Below are positions 18,880-26,145 of a stretch of 51,549 bases of DNA, in pieces. The stretch lies in contig JAPSGR010000011.1 of the NCBI GenBank assembly GCA_031177355.1, positions 1 through 51,549 on the forward strand. The letters run 5' to 3'. The stretch is from Candidatus Nitrosocosmicus sp. (GTDB taxonomy: Archaea > Thermoproteota > Nitrososphaeria > Nitrososphaerales > Nitrososphaeraceae). A program made the position numbers and the translations under genes. Each line of letters starts with the position of its first letter. Positions within the stretch are counted from its first letter, which is position 1. The notes under the pieces are model-generated. The model searched no databases, was not told where the DNA came from, and was given only the letters and a program-made list of their open reading frames with translations.

Positions 18880-20994
18880 TCATTGTTTTATTATTAATAA
18901 AACGTCAGAATTTATTTTTTCCAATTGTTCTCTTATCGCTTGAATCACTTGTTCATTAGCATTGAGGCTAGAAAAATCTAATAATTGAAAACCATCAATC
19001 AAGTGGATATTTGGAGAAAGATCAGAACTTGATGAGAATTTTGATACAATGGACGGAAGTTCTTCAGTTAGTTTTGTTGACGAATTATGTATTATTTTAC
19101 CGTTATCTAATGAAAGGCGCACTCTACCATATTTGTCCAAAACAAGTATTGATTGTCTGTTTGTATTAAAGAACAGTTTTTTTTGTTTATACAAATTAGT
19201 AAAAATACAGTAATTTCCTAACTTATAGGCAAGAGAAACAGTTCCACTATATTGAAACAAATCTTTTGCAATTTCTAACAATTCTTCCTGTTTTAATTCT
19301 TTAGAGCCGTTACTATTCAAGTCAAGGGTAACGTTACCTATGGCAGTTACTCTTAGTATTGACCGGTCACTTACATATTCGGACTGAACAGATAGAGAAT
19401 CAGGGGATGCATTCTTTCGAATCGCTTCGTCTTTAACTTCTGCTATCAATTGGCTAACATCCTCAGGGGTAGGATTATTAATTGTTTTTTCTTTTTCTTC
19501 GTAAATCATACCTGTAGCCACCCCAATCGAAGAAATGACATCGGCATAATCTGCCTTCTTATACTCAAAATTAAGTTTCTTTGCTACCAGAGGAACCAAA
19601 ACAGAGGCTCCTCCACCTCCACCAATAACAACTATCCTCCTTTTGGATAATTTATATTCTTTAATCATTGGATTAATGTAATCGGTAATCTTTGAAACTG
19701 ATATTTCCAAGACTTGTTGGGCTATTTGTTCAGGAGACATCCCTATAAAAGTGGCTAGTTTGGTAAATGCAATTCTAGCTGAATCGATATTTCCATAGGC
19801 ATTATCATTTTTAGGTATAAGATTTAATGCATTAGCTGCACATGTGTTAGTTATTCCGTATCGCTTTCCACTTGGAACTTTAATGCAGATATAATCATTG
19901 GGATCATTATTCAATGGACTAATAGTAACAATTTCTCCTTTTTTCAAATCCTCGGGATTTGCAAAACACGAGTACTCTAAACCTGCAATATGAGAGGACC
20001 TTGGACCGACATCAATAATTTTCTTTTTTGAAGAAACCCTTATCAATGAACCTCCAGCCACGCCACATATTCTAGAGTCAAGAGATCTAATGCAAGTAGG
20101 ATGTTCCATTATGTTTACATAGCGCATTTCCGGTTTGCCATCTTTAATGATACTAATATTGGTTGATGTACCACCAACTTCTATAAATATCCCCTCTAGC
20201 ACTTGTAAAAAAAGTAATGCCCCCACCACGCTTGCTGCTGGACCTGATAATACAGTTACTATAGGCTTGTGTAAAAAAGAGTCCAGTGTAGTTACACCAC
20301 CATCACCTTTCATTATCATTACAGGCACATTAATGCCAAGCTTACTAACTGCTGATTTTACAAAAGTCGCAGTACTTGTAGCCTTTGGAAGAATACTCGC
20401 ATTAATTGTTGCTGTCAATGTTCTAATTTCTAATCCATAAATTCCAGTCAATTCATGTCCAGCTGTACAAGGGAGCTTTGAATGTTTCATAACAAATAGT
20501 TCATTGCTAGGATCGTCGACTCCGAAAGCTTCACTAACAACTATAGATTGAGCACCCTCAGATACTAAATTTTCGATAGATTTTAGAATGCCAGGTCCTT
20601 CTAAATATTTAGAAGTATCCAAAAAAGTATAACAAGTTTTTAAAAACTTATTAGAATTCAAAGATATATCTTTTATATGAGTTCTTTTTACAACATTTGT
20701 TTTTTCCATTCCTACACCCATACCAATTATACCAACTTTTGAGACATCGCCCTCAAGGAATGCATTAACAGCTTGGGTTGTGCTGTGAGAAATCAACTCT
20801 ATCTCTTCATGGTCTATGTTGCAAATTTCAATTAGTGAAGATAGTGCATTTACAATACCAACAGAAACACCACCCTCCATAGAATGGGTAGTTGGGACGG
20901 ATTTTTTTCCAAGGATTTTTTTTTCGACGACATCTATTGCTACGGCTTTAGTAAAAGTTCCACCCACATCTATTCCGATCCGAATCTTTTTCAT
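18880..20994 (-). CDS. hydantoinase/oxoprolinase family protein (HyuA type)
   Basis: A 704-residue ATP-dependent hydantoinase A/5-oxoprolinase-family protein with an actin-like ATPase fold. The N-terminal phosphate loop GIDVGGTFTKAVAIDV (residues 7-22), LISHSTTQAVNA, MKGDGGV, VLSGPAASVVGAL and IEVGGTSTNIS are all present. Family members open cyclic amides such as hydantoins or 5-oxoproline. No HyuB partner is next to it. The neighbouring gene on the same strand, 92 bp upstream, encodes a glutamate-racemase-fold protein, so the two may act together. Substrate is not predictable. Confidence 0.88.
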   Translation of the reverse strand: MKKIRIGIDVGGTFTKAVAIDVVEKKILGKKSVPTTHSMEGGVSVGIVNALSSLIEICNIDHEEIELISHSTTQAVNAFLEGDVSKVGIIGMGVGMEKTNVVKRTHIKDISLNSNKFLKTCYTFLDTSKYLEGPGILKSIENLVSEGAQSIVVSEAFGVDDPSNELFVMKHSKLPCTAGHELTGIYGLEIRTLTATINASILPKATSTATFVKSAVSKLGINVPVMIMKGDGGVTTLDSFLHKPIVTVLSGPAASVVGALLFLQVLEGIFIEVGGTSTNISIIKDGKPEMRYVNIMEHPTCIRSLDSRICGVAGGSLIRVSSKKKIIDVGPRSSHIAGLEYSCFANPEDLKKGEIVTISPLNNDPNDYICIKVPSGKRYGITNTCAANALNLIPKNDNAYGNIDSARIAFTKLATFIGMSPEQIAQQVLEISVSKITDYINPMIKEYKLSKRRIVVIGGGGGASVLVPLVAKKLNFEYKKADYADVISSIGVATGMIYEEKEKTINNPTPEDVSQLIAEVKDEAIRKNASPDSLSVQSEYVSDRSILRVTAIGNVTLDLNSNGSKELKQEELLEIAKDLFQYSGTVSLAYKLGNYCIFTNLYKQKKLFFNTNRQSILVLDKYGRVRLSLDNGKIIHNSSTKLTEELPSIVSKFSSSSDLSPNIHLIDGFQLLDFSSLNANEQVIQAIREQLEKINSDVLLIIKQ

Positions 20995-21086
20995 GTTTTT
21001 TTACTCCTCTTTTTTACATTCATAGAATCTAAAAAACGAGTATTTCATAAATGTCATGTAATTTAAACGCTCGCAAAAAATTAGCC

Positions 21087-21902
21087 TTAAAGCTGCAATG
21101 ATACATCGACTATCAGCTCACGAACTCCCATATATCTAAGGATAGACTGAAAATCATTTTTATCCGCAGATACAAGAATCTCAAGCTTACCTGTCCCATT
21201 TTTATTCAAGTCTCCCATGTATTTGAGATAGTTCTTTACATCACGTGCAACTTCCGTCGAAGAATTTACTAATTTTATAGAAGGTAAAATGGCTTCAATA
21301 TAATTTTTTACAAGTGGTAAATGAGTACTACATAATGCTATTACATCAATTGTATTATCTATGTATGGTTTAACCACATTCTTAATTTTTTGATATGTTA
21401 ATTTATTATCAAACAAAAATGTCCCATCTTCAACGAGTTTAATTATCTCTGAAGAATCTATTTTTTCTACAAAAATTTGTTGAGGTACTTCTTTTTTTAT
21501 GAGATAGTTAAATTCTTTGCTTTCGAGTGTTCCTCTCGAAGCCATGATTGCAATATGTTTTTTCCTACTTTGATTTATACTTTTTTTCAATGGTAGGCGT
21601 GTGGAAATAATATTGGTGGAGAAATCGTTCTTTATTTCATCGTATATTTGGATTGATGGTGTATTTGATGCCATTACTATTAACTTTGGTTGATATCTTT
21701 CCAAGAATTTGATTGATTTAGACATTATTTGTTTTAATTCACTTTTTGTCTTTTCTCCATATGGAAAATGCATTTTATCGGCATAGTATAAAATGTTCTC
21801 AGCTGGAATAATTTTTCTTAACTCTCGTACAACAGATAAGGATCCTAATCCTGAATCAAATACCGCAATAGGTCTATACAGCACAAGTAATAACACGCAC
21901 AA
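21087..21902 (-). CDS. glutamate/aspartate racemase-fold protein lacking both catalytic Cys
   Basis: A 271-residue protein with the MurI fold signatures: VFDSGLGSLSV (residues 14-24), YYADKMHFPYGEKT, and the mirrored THLPL motif. In active MurI enzymes the two catalytic cysteines lie in A-C-N-T and G-C-T-H. Here the first motif is ASNTPS (Ser79) and the second is LCSTHLPL, where Ser192 takes the Cys place and Cys191 sits one residue earlier. Asp16 and Ser17 are kept. Classical two-base racemisation is therefore unlikely. The frame opens with TTG at 21902, but GTG codons at 21896 and 21884 give a start closer to RPIAVFDSG. An archaeon has no murein to supply. Confidence 0.8.
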   Translation of the reverse strand: MCVLLLVLYRPIAVFDSGLGSLSVVRELRKIIPAENILYYADKMHFPYGEKTKSELKQIMSKSIKFLERYQPKLIVMASNTPSIQIYDEIKNDFSTNIISTRLPLKKSINQSRKKHIAIMASRGTLESKEFNYLIKKEVPQQIFVEKIDSSEIIKLVEDGTFLFDNKLTYQKIKNVVKPYIDNTIDVIALCSTHLPLVKNYIEAILPSIKLVNSSTEVARDVKNYLKYMGDLNKNGTGKLEILVSADKNDFQSILRYMGVRELIVDVSLQL

Positions 21903-21927
21903 AGAGAGTAAAAATGTTTGAAATTAA

Positions 21928-22395
21928 CTATTCTTTGATACAACAATTTCCCTCAGGTATTTGATATCCATGAGGGCATATTTTTGGATGTTTTAATAAG
22001 GTACAAAGGGCATCAGTAAAAATATCTTTCATGTGGTGTTCAATACCACAAACCATCTCTTCATCAACATCGATTTTGAGTGCGTCTTTCATTAGCACCT
22101 CCAAAAGTCGCGTGTTACGTATCATCTTTTTTCCTATTTTTTCTCCTTCAGTTGTGAGAGTCACTATCGAACCCCTTTTGTAATCGATTAAGAGAGAATC
22201 ATTTAATTTATGCAGCATTTGAACCACTGACGGCTGAGTTACATTTAAAATCTTGGCTATTGAACTAACCTTTAATTCTTGTCCACTTTCCAATATAGAC
22301 CACATTGCTTTTAAATACATTTCAACATGCTCAGCTTCCGCTGTCCCCACAAACAATTGTTCGGAAAGATCAGAATTTTTTGAATATGCAGTCAA
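21928..22395 (-). CDS. DtxR/IdeR-family metal-dependent transcription regulator
   Basis: A 155-residue regulator. An N-terminal winged helix (SIAKILNVTQPSVVQMLHKL, residues 45-64) is followed by the dimerisation/metal domain with VCGIEHH (C116, E119, H120), equivalent to the DtxR primary site C102, E105, H106. A Cys at this place favours Fe(II) over the Glu of Mn-type MntR. The end HPKICPHGYQIP is the usual DtxR anion-site segment, and there is no SH3 domain. Two ancillary-site histidines of DtxR are not conserved. It lies 25 bp upstream of the racemase-fold gene. DtxR-like boxes at 22835-22865 and 28679-28692 are its probable targets. Confidence 0.9.
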   Translation of the reverse strand: MTAYSKNSDLSEQLFVGTAEAEHVEMYLKAMWSILESGQELKVSSIAKILNVTQPSVVQMLHKLNDSLLIDYKRGSIVTLTTEGEKIGKKMIRNTRLLEVLMKDALKIDVDEEMVCGIEHHMKDIFTDALCTLLKHPKICPHGYQIPEGNCCIKE

Positions 22396-22471
22396 TGTAT
22401 ATGATTATACAGTATTATTTTTTAACTTTATTGATTGGGACTTTATCAGAAAATAACATTTAATAAAAATT

Positions 22472-22834
22472 TCACTGTGAAATAGAACTAGATAAGTTCT
22501 TTTCGTTTTTCTTCAATTGTAAGACGACTTGTTTTTTGTTTAAGACTAGTTCAACGGACTGAATTTTACTCCTATAAAATACGACCTTTTTTCCTTTTTC
22601 ATTTATTAAAATTCTATCTATAAACAATAGACCCAGGTCCTTGAGCTTTCTTATTTTTTTGTAAGTAGAACTGATTGGTAGATCATTTTCCTTACAGATC
22701 TCAAAGACTGTTTTTGAATCCTCTATGGTGGACATTACAATTTTATATGAAAATCCATCGAATAATTCCTTTAAAAGAATTGATGTGTTCTTATTCTCAT
22801 GGTCCAATAAATATTGCTGATCAGATAACATCAT
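22472..22834 (-). CDS. winged-helix transcription regulator
   Basis: A 120-residue wHTH protein. Residues 40-75 (TVFEICKENDLPISSTYKKI, then RKLKDLGLLFI) form the helix-turn-helix and the start of a wing, and the C-terminal part is lysine-rich. It resembles the small ArsR/TrmB-like regulators common in Thaumarchaeota. Two TTAGG-N4-CCTAA palindromes begin at the base next to its ATG, so it is probably iron-controlled through the DtxR protein encoded just downstream. It may extend that response to further genes. A second ATG at codon 2 is an alternative start. Confidence 0.82.
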   Translation of the reverse strand: MMLSDQQYLLDHENKNTSILLKELFDGFSYKIVMSTIEDSKTVFEICKENDLPISSTYKKIRKLKDLGLLFIDRILINEKGKKVVFYRSKIQSVELVLNKKQVVLQLKKNEKNLSSSISQ

Positions 22835-22865
22835 TTAGGCTTACCTAATTGTTAGGACAACCTAA
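22835..22865. promoter_or_regulatory. tandem DtxR-like operator boxes
   Basis: TTAGGCTTACCTAA (22835-22848) and TTAGGACAACCTAA (22852-22865) share the form TTAGG-N4-CCTAA, with centres 17 bp apart. On the minus strand they directly abut the ATG of the wHTH gene. A TATA-like TTTAAATATT sits just upstream (about 22863-22874), so the boxes would cover the transcription start of a leaderless mRNA and block it. Confidence 0.8.
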
Positions 22866-22984
22866 TATTTAAACGCTGTTATATTTTTATGAACAAGTAT
22901 AAATAGAACTTTAATATGTGCAGATTTTAGTTTATGTGAAACAAAGTCTAAAACGATAGACCCTTTCTGGGCGGTCTAATAATC

Positions 22985-23262
22985 TCTGTTCTATTATAAA
23001 TTTTCCCACCATCGAGGGCGATAGAACAATGGTAGTTGTAAGCCCTTATTGTCAAATTTCAATAAATAAACTTGTTTTGATAGTATCATATCAGAGTCAA
23101 ATAATTGTCCTCTTTCGAATCATTGTCAGATTCGTAAGTTGCGCTGTGTGATACATTATCTTCATTGTACCAACTTATAGTCTCACCTTATTTTACAGTA
23201 ACTGGATTTGGAGAATAAGATTTATCCCCGCCTATACCATTATTGTTAACAACACCGAAGTT
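22985..23262 (-). pseudogene. decayed cupredoxin (plastocyanin-like) gene
   Basis: On the minus strand the region still reads as a blue-copper domain in broken frames. From about 23220 down it gives SYSPNPVTVK, then an in-frame TAA at 23190-23188, then GETISWYNEDNVSHSATYES. A frame change leads to LFDSDMILSKQVYLLKFDNKG. A second change near 23010 gives YHCSIALDGGKIYN, where functional relatives have a Y-x-C-x-x-H-P segment. One copper His (in VSHSA) and the Cys survive, while the His after the Cys is lost. At least one stop and two frameshifts make it non-functional. No start or signal peptide is recognisable. Confidence 0.75.
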
Positions 23263-23424
23263 TCAAATATATTTTTTGATCGTGTTCAATCTTGAGCGTT
23301 TGATGTTTTGTTTTTAAGTTTTGGTAATATTCTAATTAAATGCAAGATGTGGCTTTTACGGGCGGTTTGTAATTAGGAGAAAGTTCAAATTCGTTAGAAA
23401 AAATGAAAATACTATATATGATAA

Positions 23425-24087
23425 ATGAAAAATACTTCTCGAGTACAATTGCAGATAATCGATCTAACTCAGGAAATTGATGAACATATACAGGTCTTTC
23501 CAGGCTCTCCACGGGTGAGTTTATTGCAGTGGTCAAACTATGAAACTCATAAATTCGCTTCTGAAGCAATCTTTTGTAGTACACACGTAGGAACTCACAT
23601 CGATGCCCCATATCATTTTAACATAGGTGGTAATACAGTTGAAAAGATTTCTCTTGAAAAGCTAATAATCCGAGACAAGGTAAAAGTTCTAAAGATGGAA
23701 AAGAAAGATTACGAAAAAATTGAGACAGACGATCTGAAAAATTATGAAATCATGGAAAACGATTCGATATTAATTAACACTAATTGGTCAAAATACAAAG
23801 ATATAGGTAAGTATTTTAATAAAAGCCCAGGCTTATCAAAAGCCGCAGCAAAGTATCTGGCAGAAATCAAAATAAATCTTATAGGAATAGACAGTCCAAA
23901 TATTGATCCAGCCACTGACAATGATTTTAGTTCACATAAAATTTTTAGTGAAAGCAACATTCTTGTTATAGAGAATTTAATGAATTTGGATAAATTATTG
24001 AATAATAGATTTACCTTGATTGCACTACCTCTTAAATTAAAGAACTGTTCTGGAGCGCCCATTAGAGCTGTAGCCATATTAGACTAA
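23425..24087 (+). CDS. cyclase-family metal hydrolase (kynurenine formamidase-like)
   Basis: A 220-residue protein of the cyclase/KynB family. The metal motif HVGTHIDAPYHF (H54, H58, D60, H64) is preceded by FPGSPRV and followed late by PLKLKNCSGAPIRAVAI, the usual C-terminal signature. Members hydrolyse formamides or cyclic amides and esters. It starts at ATG 23425 and stands alone on the plus strand between minus-strand genes. Its substrate is unknown, and a kynurenine role is not supported by neighbours. Confidence 0.85.
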   Translation: MKNTSRVQLQIIDLTQEIDEHIQVFPGSPRVSLLQWSNYETHKFASEAIFCSTHVGTHIDAPYHFNIGGNTVEKISLEKLIIRDKVKVLKMEKKDYEKIETDDLKNYEIMENDSILINTNWSKYKDIGKYFNKSPGLSKAAAKYLAEIKINLIGIDSPNIDPATDNDFSSHKIFSESNILVIENLMNLDKLLNNRFTLIALPLKLKNCSGAPIRAVAILD

Positions 24088-24169
24088 TATTTTGCCAAGA
24101 GTTTAACAATAGATCTGAATGCAATAATAAAATCAAAAGAATAATCAATAAAGATTATAAATATATAAC

Positions 24170-25276
24170 CTAAAGGTCATTTTTCCTATTCTTTGATTTT
24201 GAATTGCTAATTAGTCCCACTAATCTATAACCATACTCAAAGTTATGTTTTACATGGTTAATTCCATGTGTTAGATGGGGTTCAAATTTACCATCTAAGA
24301 TATTCTCAATGTAAAACTGAACCTTTTTAATTGAGATTTGAGAATGTCTAATTTGTTTATCGGACAAGGAACGTCCTAGTTCCGATTCAATTTCTAATCT
24401 AAAATCTTTTAACCCTGTCAATTTACCATATCTAAGGATCTTGTTATAATTATTGCATATATCGTATAGCTTTTGTAGTTCTTTAGGAGGTAATGTGGAT
24501 AAAGAAGCCTTGACTTGGATTGGATCTCTATGAACGATTTCTGCGATTTTGTATACCATTTCTTGTATCATGGACATATTGTCTTCTTGGGTATACGTAG
24601 AATGTCGGCGGGTACTTTCCTTTGCAACAACATAGTTTATCTTTGAACCTGATGGATCATCAATCTTACCCAAAAGATGGCCTGAGGGCCCTATATGTTT
24701 ACCAGGTATGTGTGATAATGAATTTAAATCTCTATCTGGGTAAGAATACTTATGAGATATTAATAACGATTTTTTAGAATTATAATATGCCTTCAACTGA
24801 AAGAGAGATATTCTTTTACCTGTGAGATCGGTTTTAAAGAATATAATAGATAAAATATCTACAAGCAAATTTGGAAATTGAATTTTTACATTATCAGGAA
24901 GATTATCATAGTTATGGAGCAAATCGTTACAGATTTCGAAAACAACATTATCATATGTAGATAATGTAAACGGGATAGAATTAACCCGTTTCTTAATCAA
25001 ATGATCAATAAGGAATTTATATGACATTATAAAGAAATCATATACATCATTTTTTCTTAAGATAAATCTATCATTTTGAATAATGATTGTTATCGTTTTT
25101 AACAATATCATGTAAGGATCTGTAACCTTGATATCAGGGAATAAATTTTGAAAATCATTCATAAAGGTAACAAAATAATCATCATTTTGTGCAAGGTCAT
25201 CGACCCAATTAATCCCAAGTTCTCTGAAATTTTCTTTAAATAAAAAATTGAAATCAATATTCGAATTATTAGTCAT
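24170..25276 (-). CDS. hypothetical protein, unknown family
   Basis: A 368-residue soluble, Asn/Ile/Lys-rich protein with no signal peptide or membrane helix and no motif I recognise. The first 170 residues are mostly helical. A central Gly/Ser/His stretch (residues 190-215, HIPGKHIGPSGHLLGKID) is followed by a helical C-terminal half. Intact length, ATG start and codon use like its neighbours support a real gene. It may be lineage-specific. Confidence 0.65.
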   Translation of the reverse strand: MTNNSNIDFNFLFKENFRELGINWVDDLAQNDDYFVTFMNDFQNLFPDIKVTDPYMILLKTITIIIQNDRFILRKNDVYDFFIMSYKFLIDHLIKKRVNSIPFTLSTYDNVVFEICNDLLHNYDNLPDNVKIQFPNLLVDILSIIFFKTDLTGKRISLFQLKAYYNSKKSLLISHKYSYPDRDLNSLSHIPGKHIGPSGHLLGKIDDPSGSKINYVVAKESTRRHSTYTQEDNMSMIQEMVYKIAEIVHRDPIQVKASLSTLPPKELQKLYDICNNYNKILRYGKLTGLKDFRLEIESELGRSLSDKQIRHSQISIKKVQFYIENILDGKFEPHLTHGINHVKHNFEYGYRLVGLISNSKSKNRKNDL

Positions 25277-25377
25277 TCTTGGACATCATATATGATAATT
25301 TTTTTTGTTATTAAACATTAGAAAATAATCCAATCGAAAAATATTATAACAAAATATTATATAATACAACATAAATA

Positions 25378-26049
25378 TTATCTTCTTTTACCATTATTCT
25401 CATTGTCGGAATCGGTTTCAGGGCTATCAATGGCCCAAGGAAACCATTTTCCAATTATTTTGGCCCAATCGAATTTAAATGTAAAAAATAAGAGCAGGAC
25501 TAACAATATTACTGACAATACTGTAACTAGTAAAGCAGAATATTCATTATTAGAATCGGTTACAACGAGAAATCTTTCCATTATTGGTCTACCTAGAAAA
25601 ACTGTACCCCAAACGATTGACGCACCCAAGAAAAACTTGCCAATAAACGTGAATAATGCAAATCTAGATGGACTATACTTTGCTATTCCTAGTGGAATAT
25701 AGACTAGATCATCAGGAATAGGAGTTAGAGCGGCTACAAAAACTCCTATTCCTCCATATTTGCTCAATAGTTTTTGAAGAGGAAGCATTCTAGTCTTTGT
25801 CTTTTTGCTCAAAATGTTACGGCCATAATAACTCGCAATAAAGATTATAGTTTTGGCCAAAACAGCACCAATTGTGCTCAATAAGACTATTATATTTGGA
25901 TCTAAACTTTTATCAAGGGCGGAAGTAACTAAAACAGGAAAATAAGGAACTGGAATAAATGGAATAATACTACCAACAAAGCTGATTAGAAATATACCAA
26001 CATAACCTGAACTACTATAAAAAGAATAAAGGTCTTGTATATCAATCAA
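25378..26049 (-). CDS. DedA/VTT-domain membrane protein
   Basis: A 223-residue polytopic protein of the DedA/SNARE-associated (VTT) superfamily, whose members are implicated in lipid scrambling/flipping and membrane homeostasis. Features are the glycine-rich re-entrant segments (GSIIPFIPVPYFP; GVFVAALTPIPDDLVYIPLG, residues 102-121) and a long final helix (about 170-195). The tail is hydrophilic. The start is TTG at 26049. It is separated from the FTR1 gene by 96 bp on the same strand, though no functional tie is known. Confidence 0.82.
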   Translation of the reverse strand: MIDIQDLYSFYSSSGYVGIFLISFVGSIIPFIPVPYFPVLVTSALDKSLDPNIIVLLSTIGAVLAKTIIFIASYYGRNILSKKTKTRMLPLQKLLSKYGGIGVFVAALTPIPDDLVYIPLGIAKYSPSRFALFTFIGKFFLGASIVWGTVFLGRPIMERFLVVTDSNNEYSALLVTVLSVILLVLLLFFTFKFDWAKIIGKWFPWAIDSPETDSDNENNGKRR

Positions 26050-26145
26050 ACAAAGAAATATAAAATTAACAAATATAACTACTTTCTTAATTTTACGAAC
26101 TTTTCAAATAAAATTAGTAAAAATTTGATATCCTCAATTCCCCAT

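Noticed and set aside
21087-21902. Glutamate racemase for peptidoglycan synthesis
   Set aside because: The organism is an archaeon without other murein genes in the window, and both catalytic cysteines are replaced.
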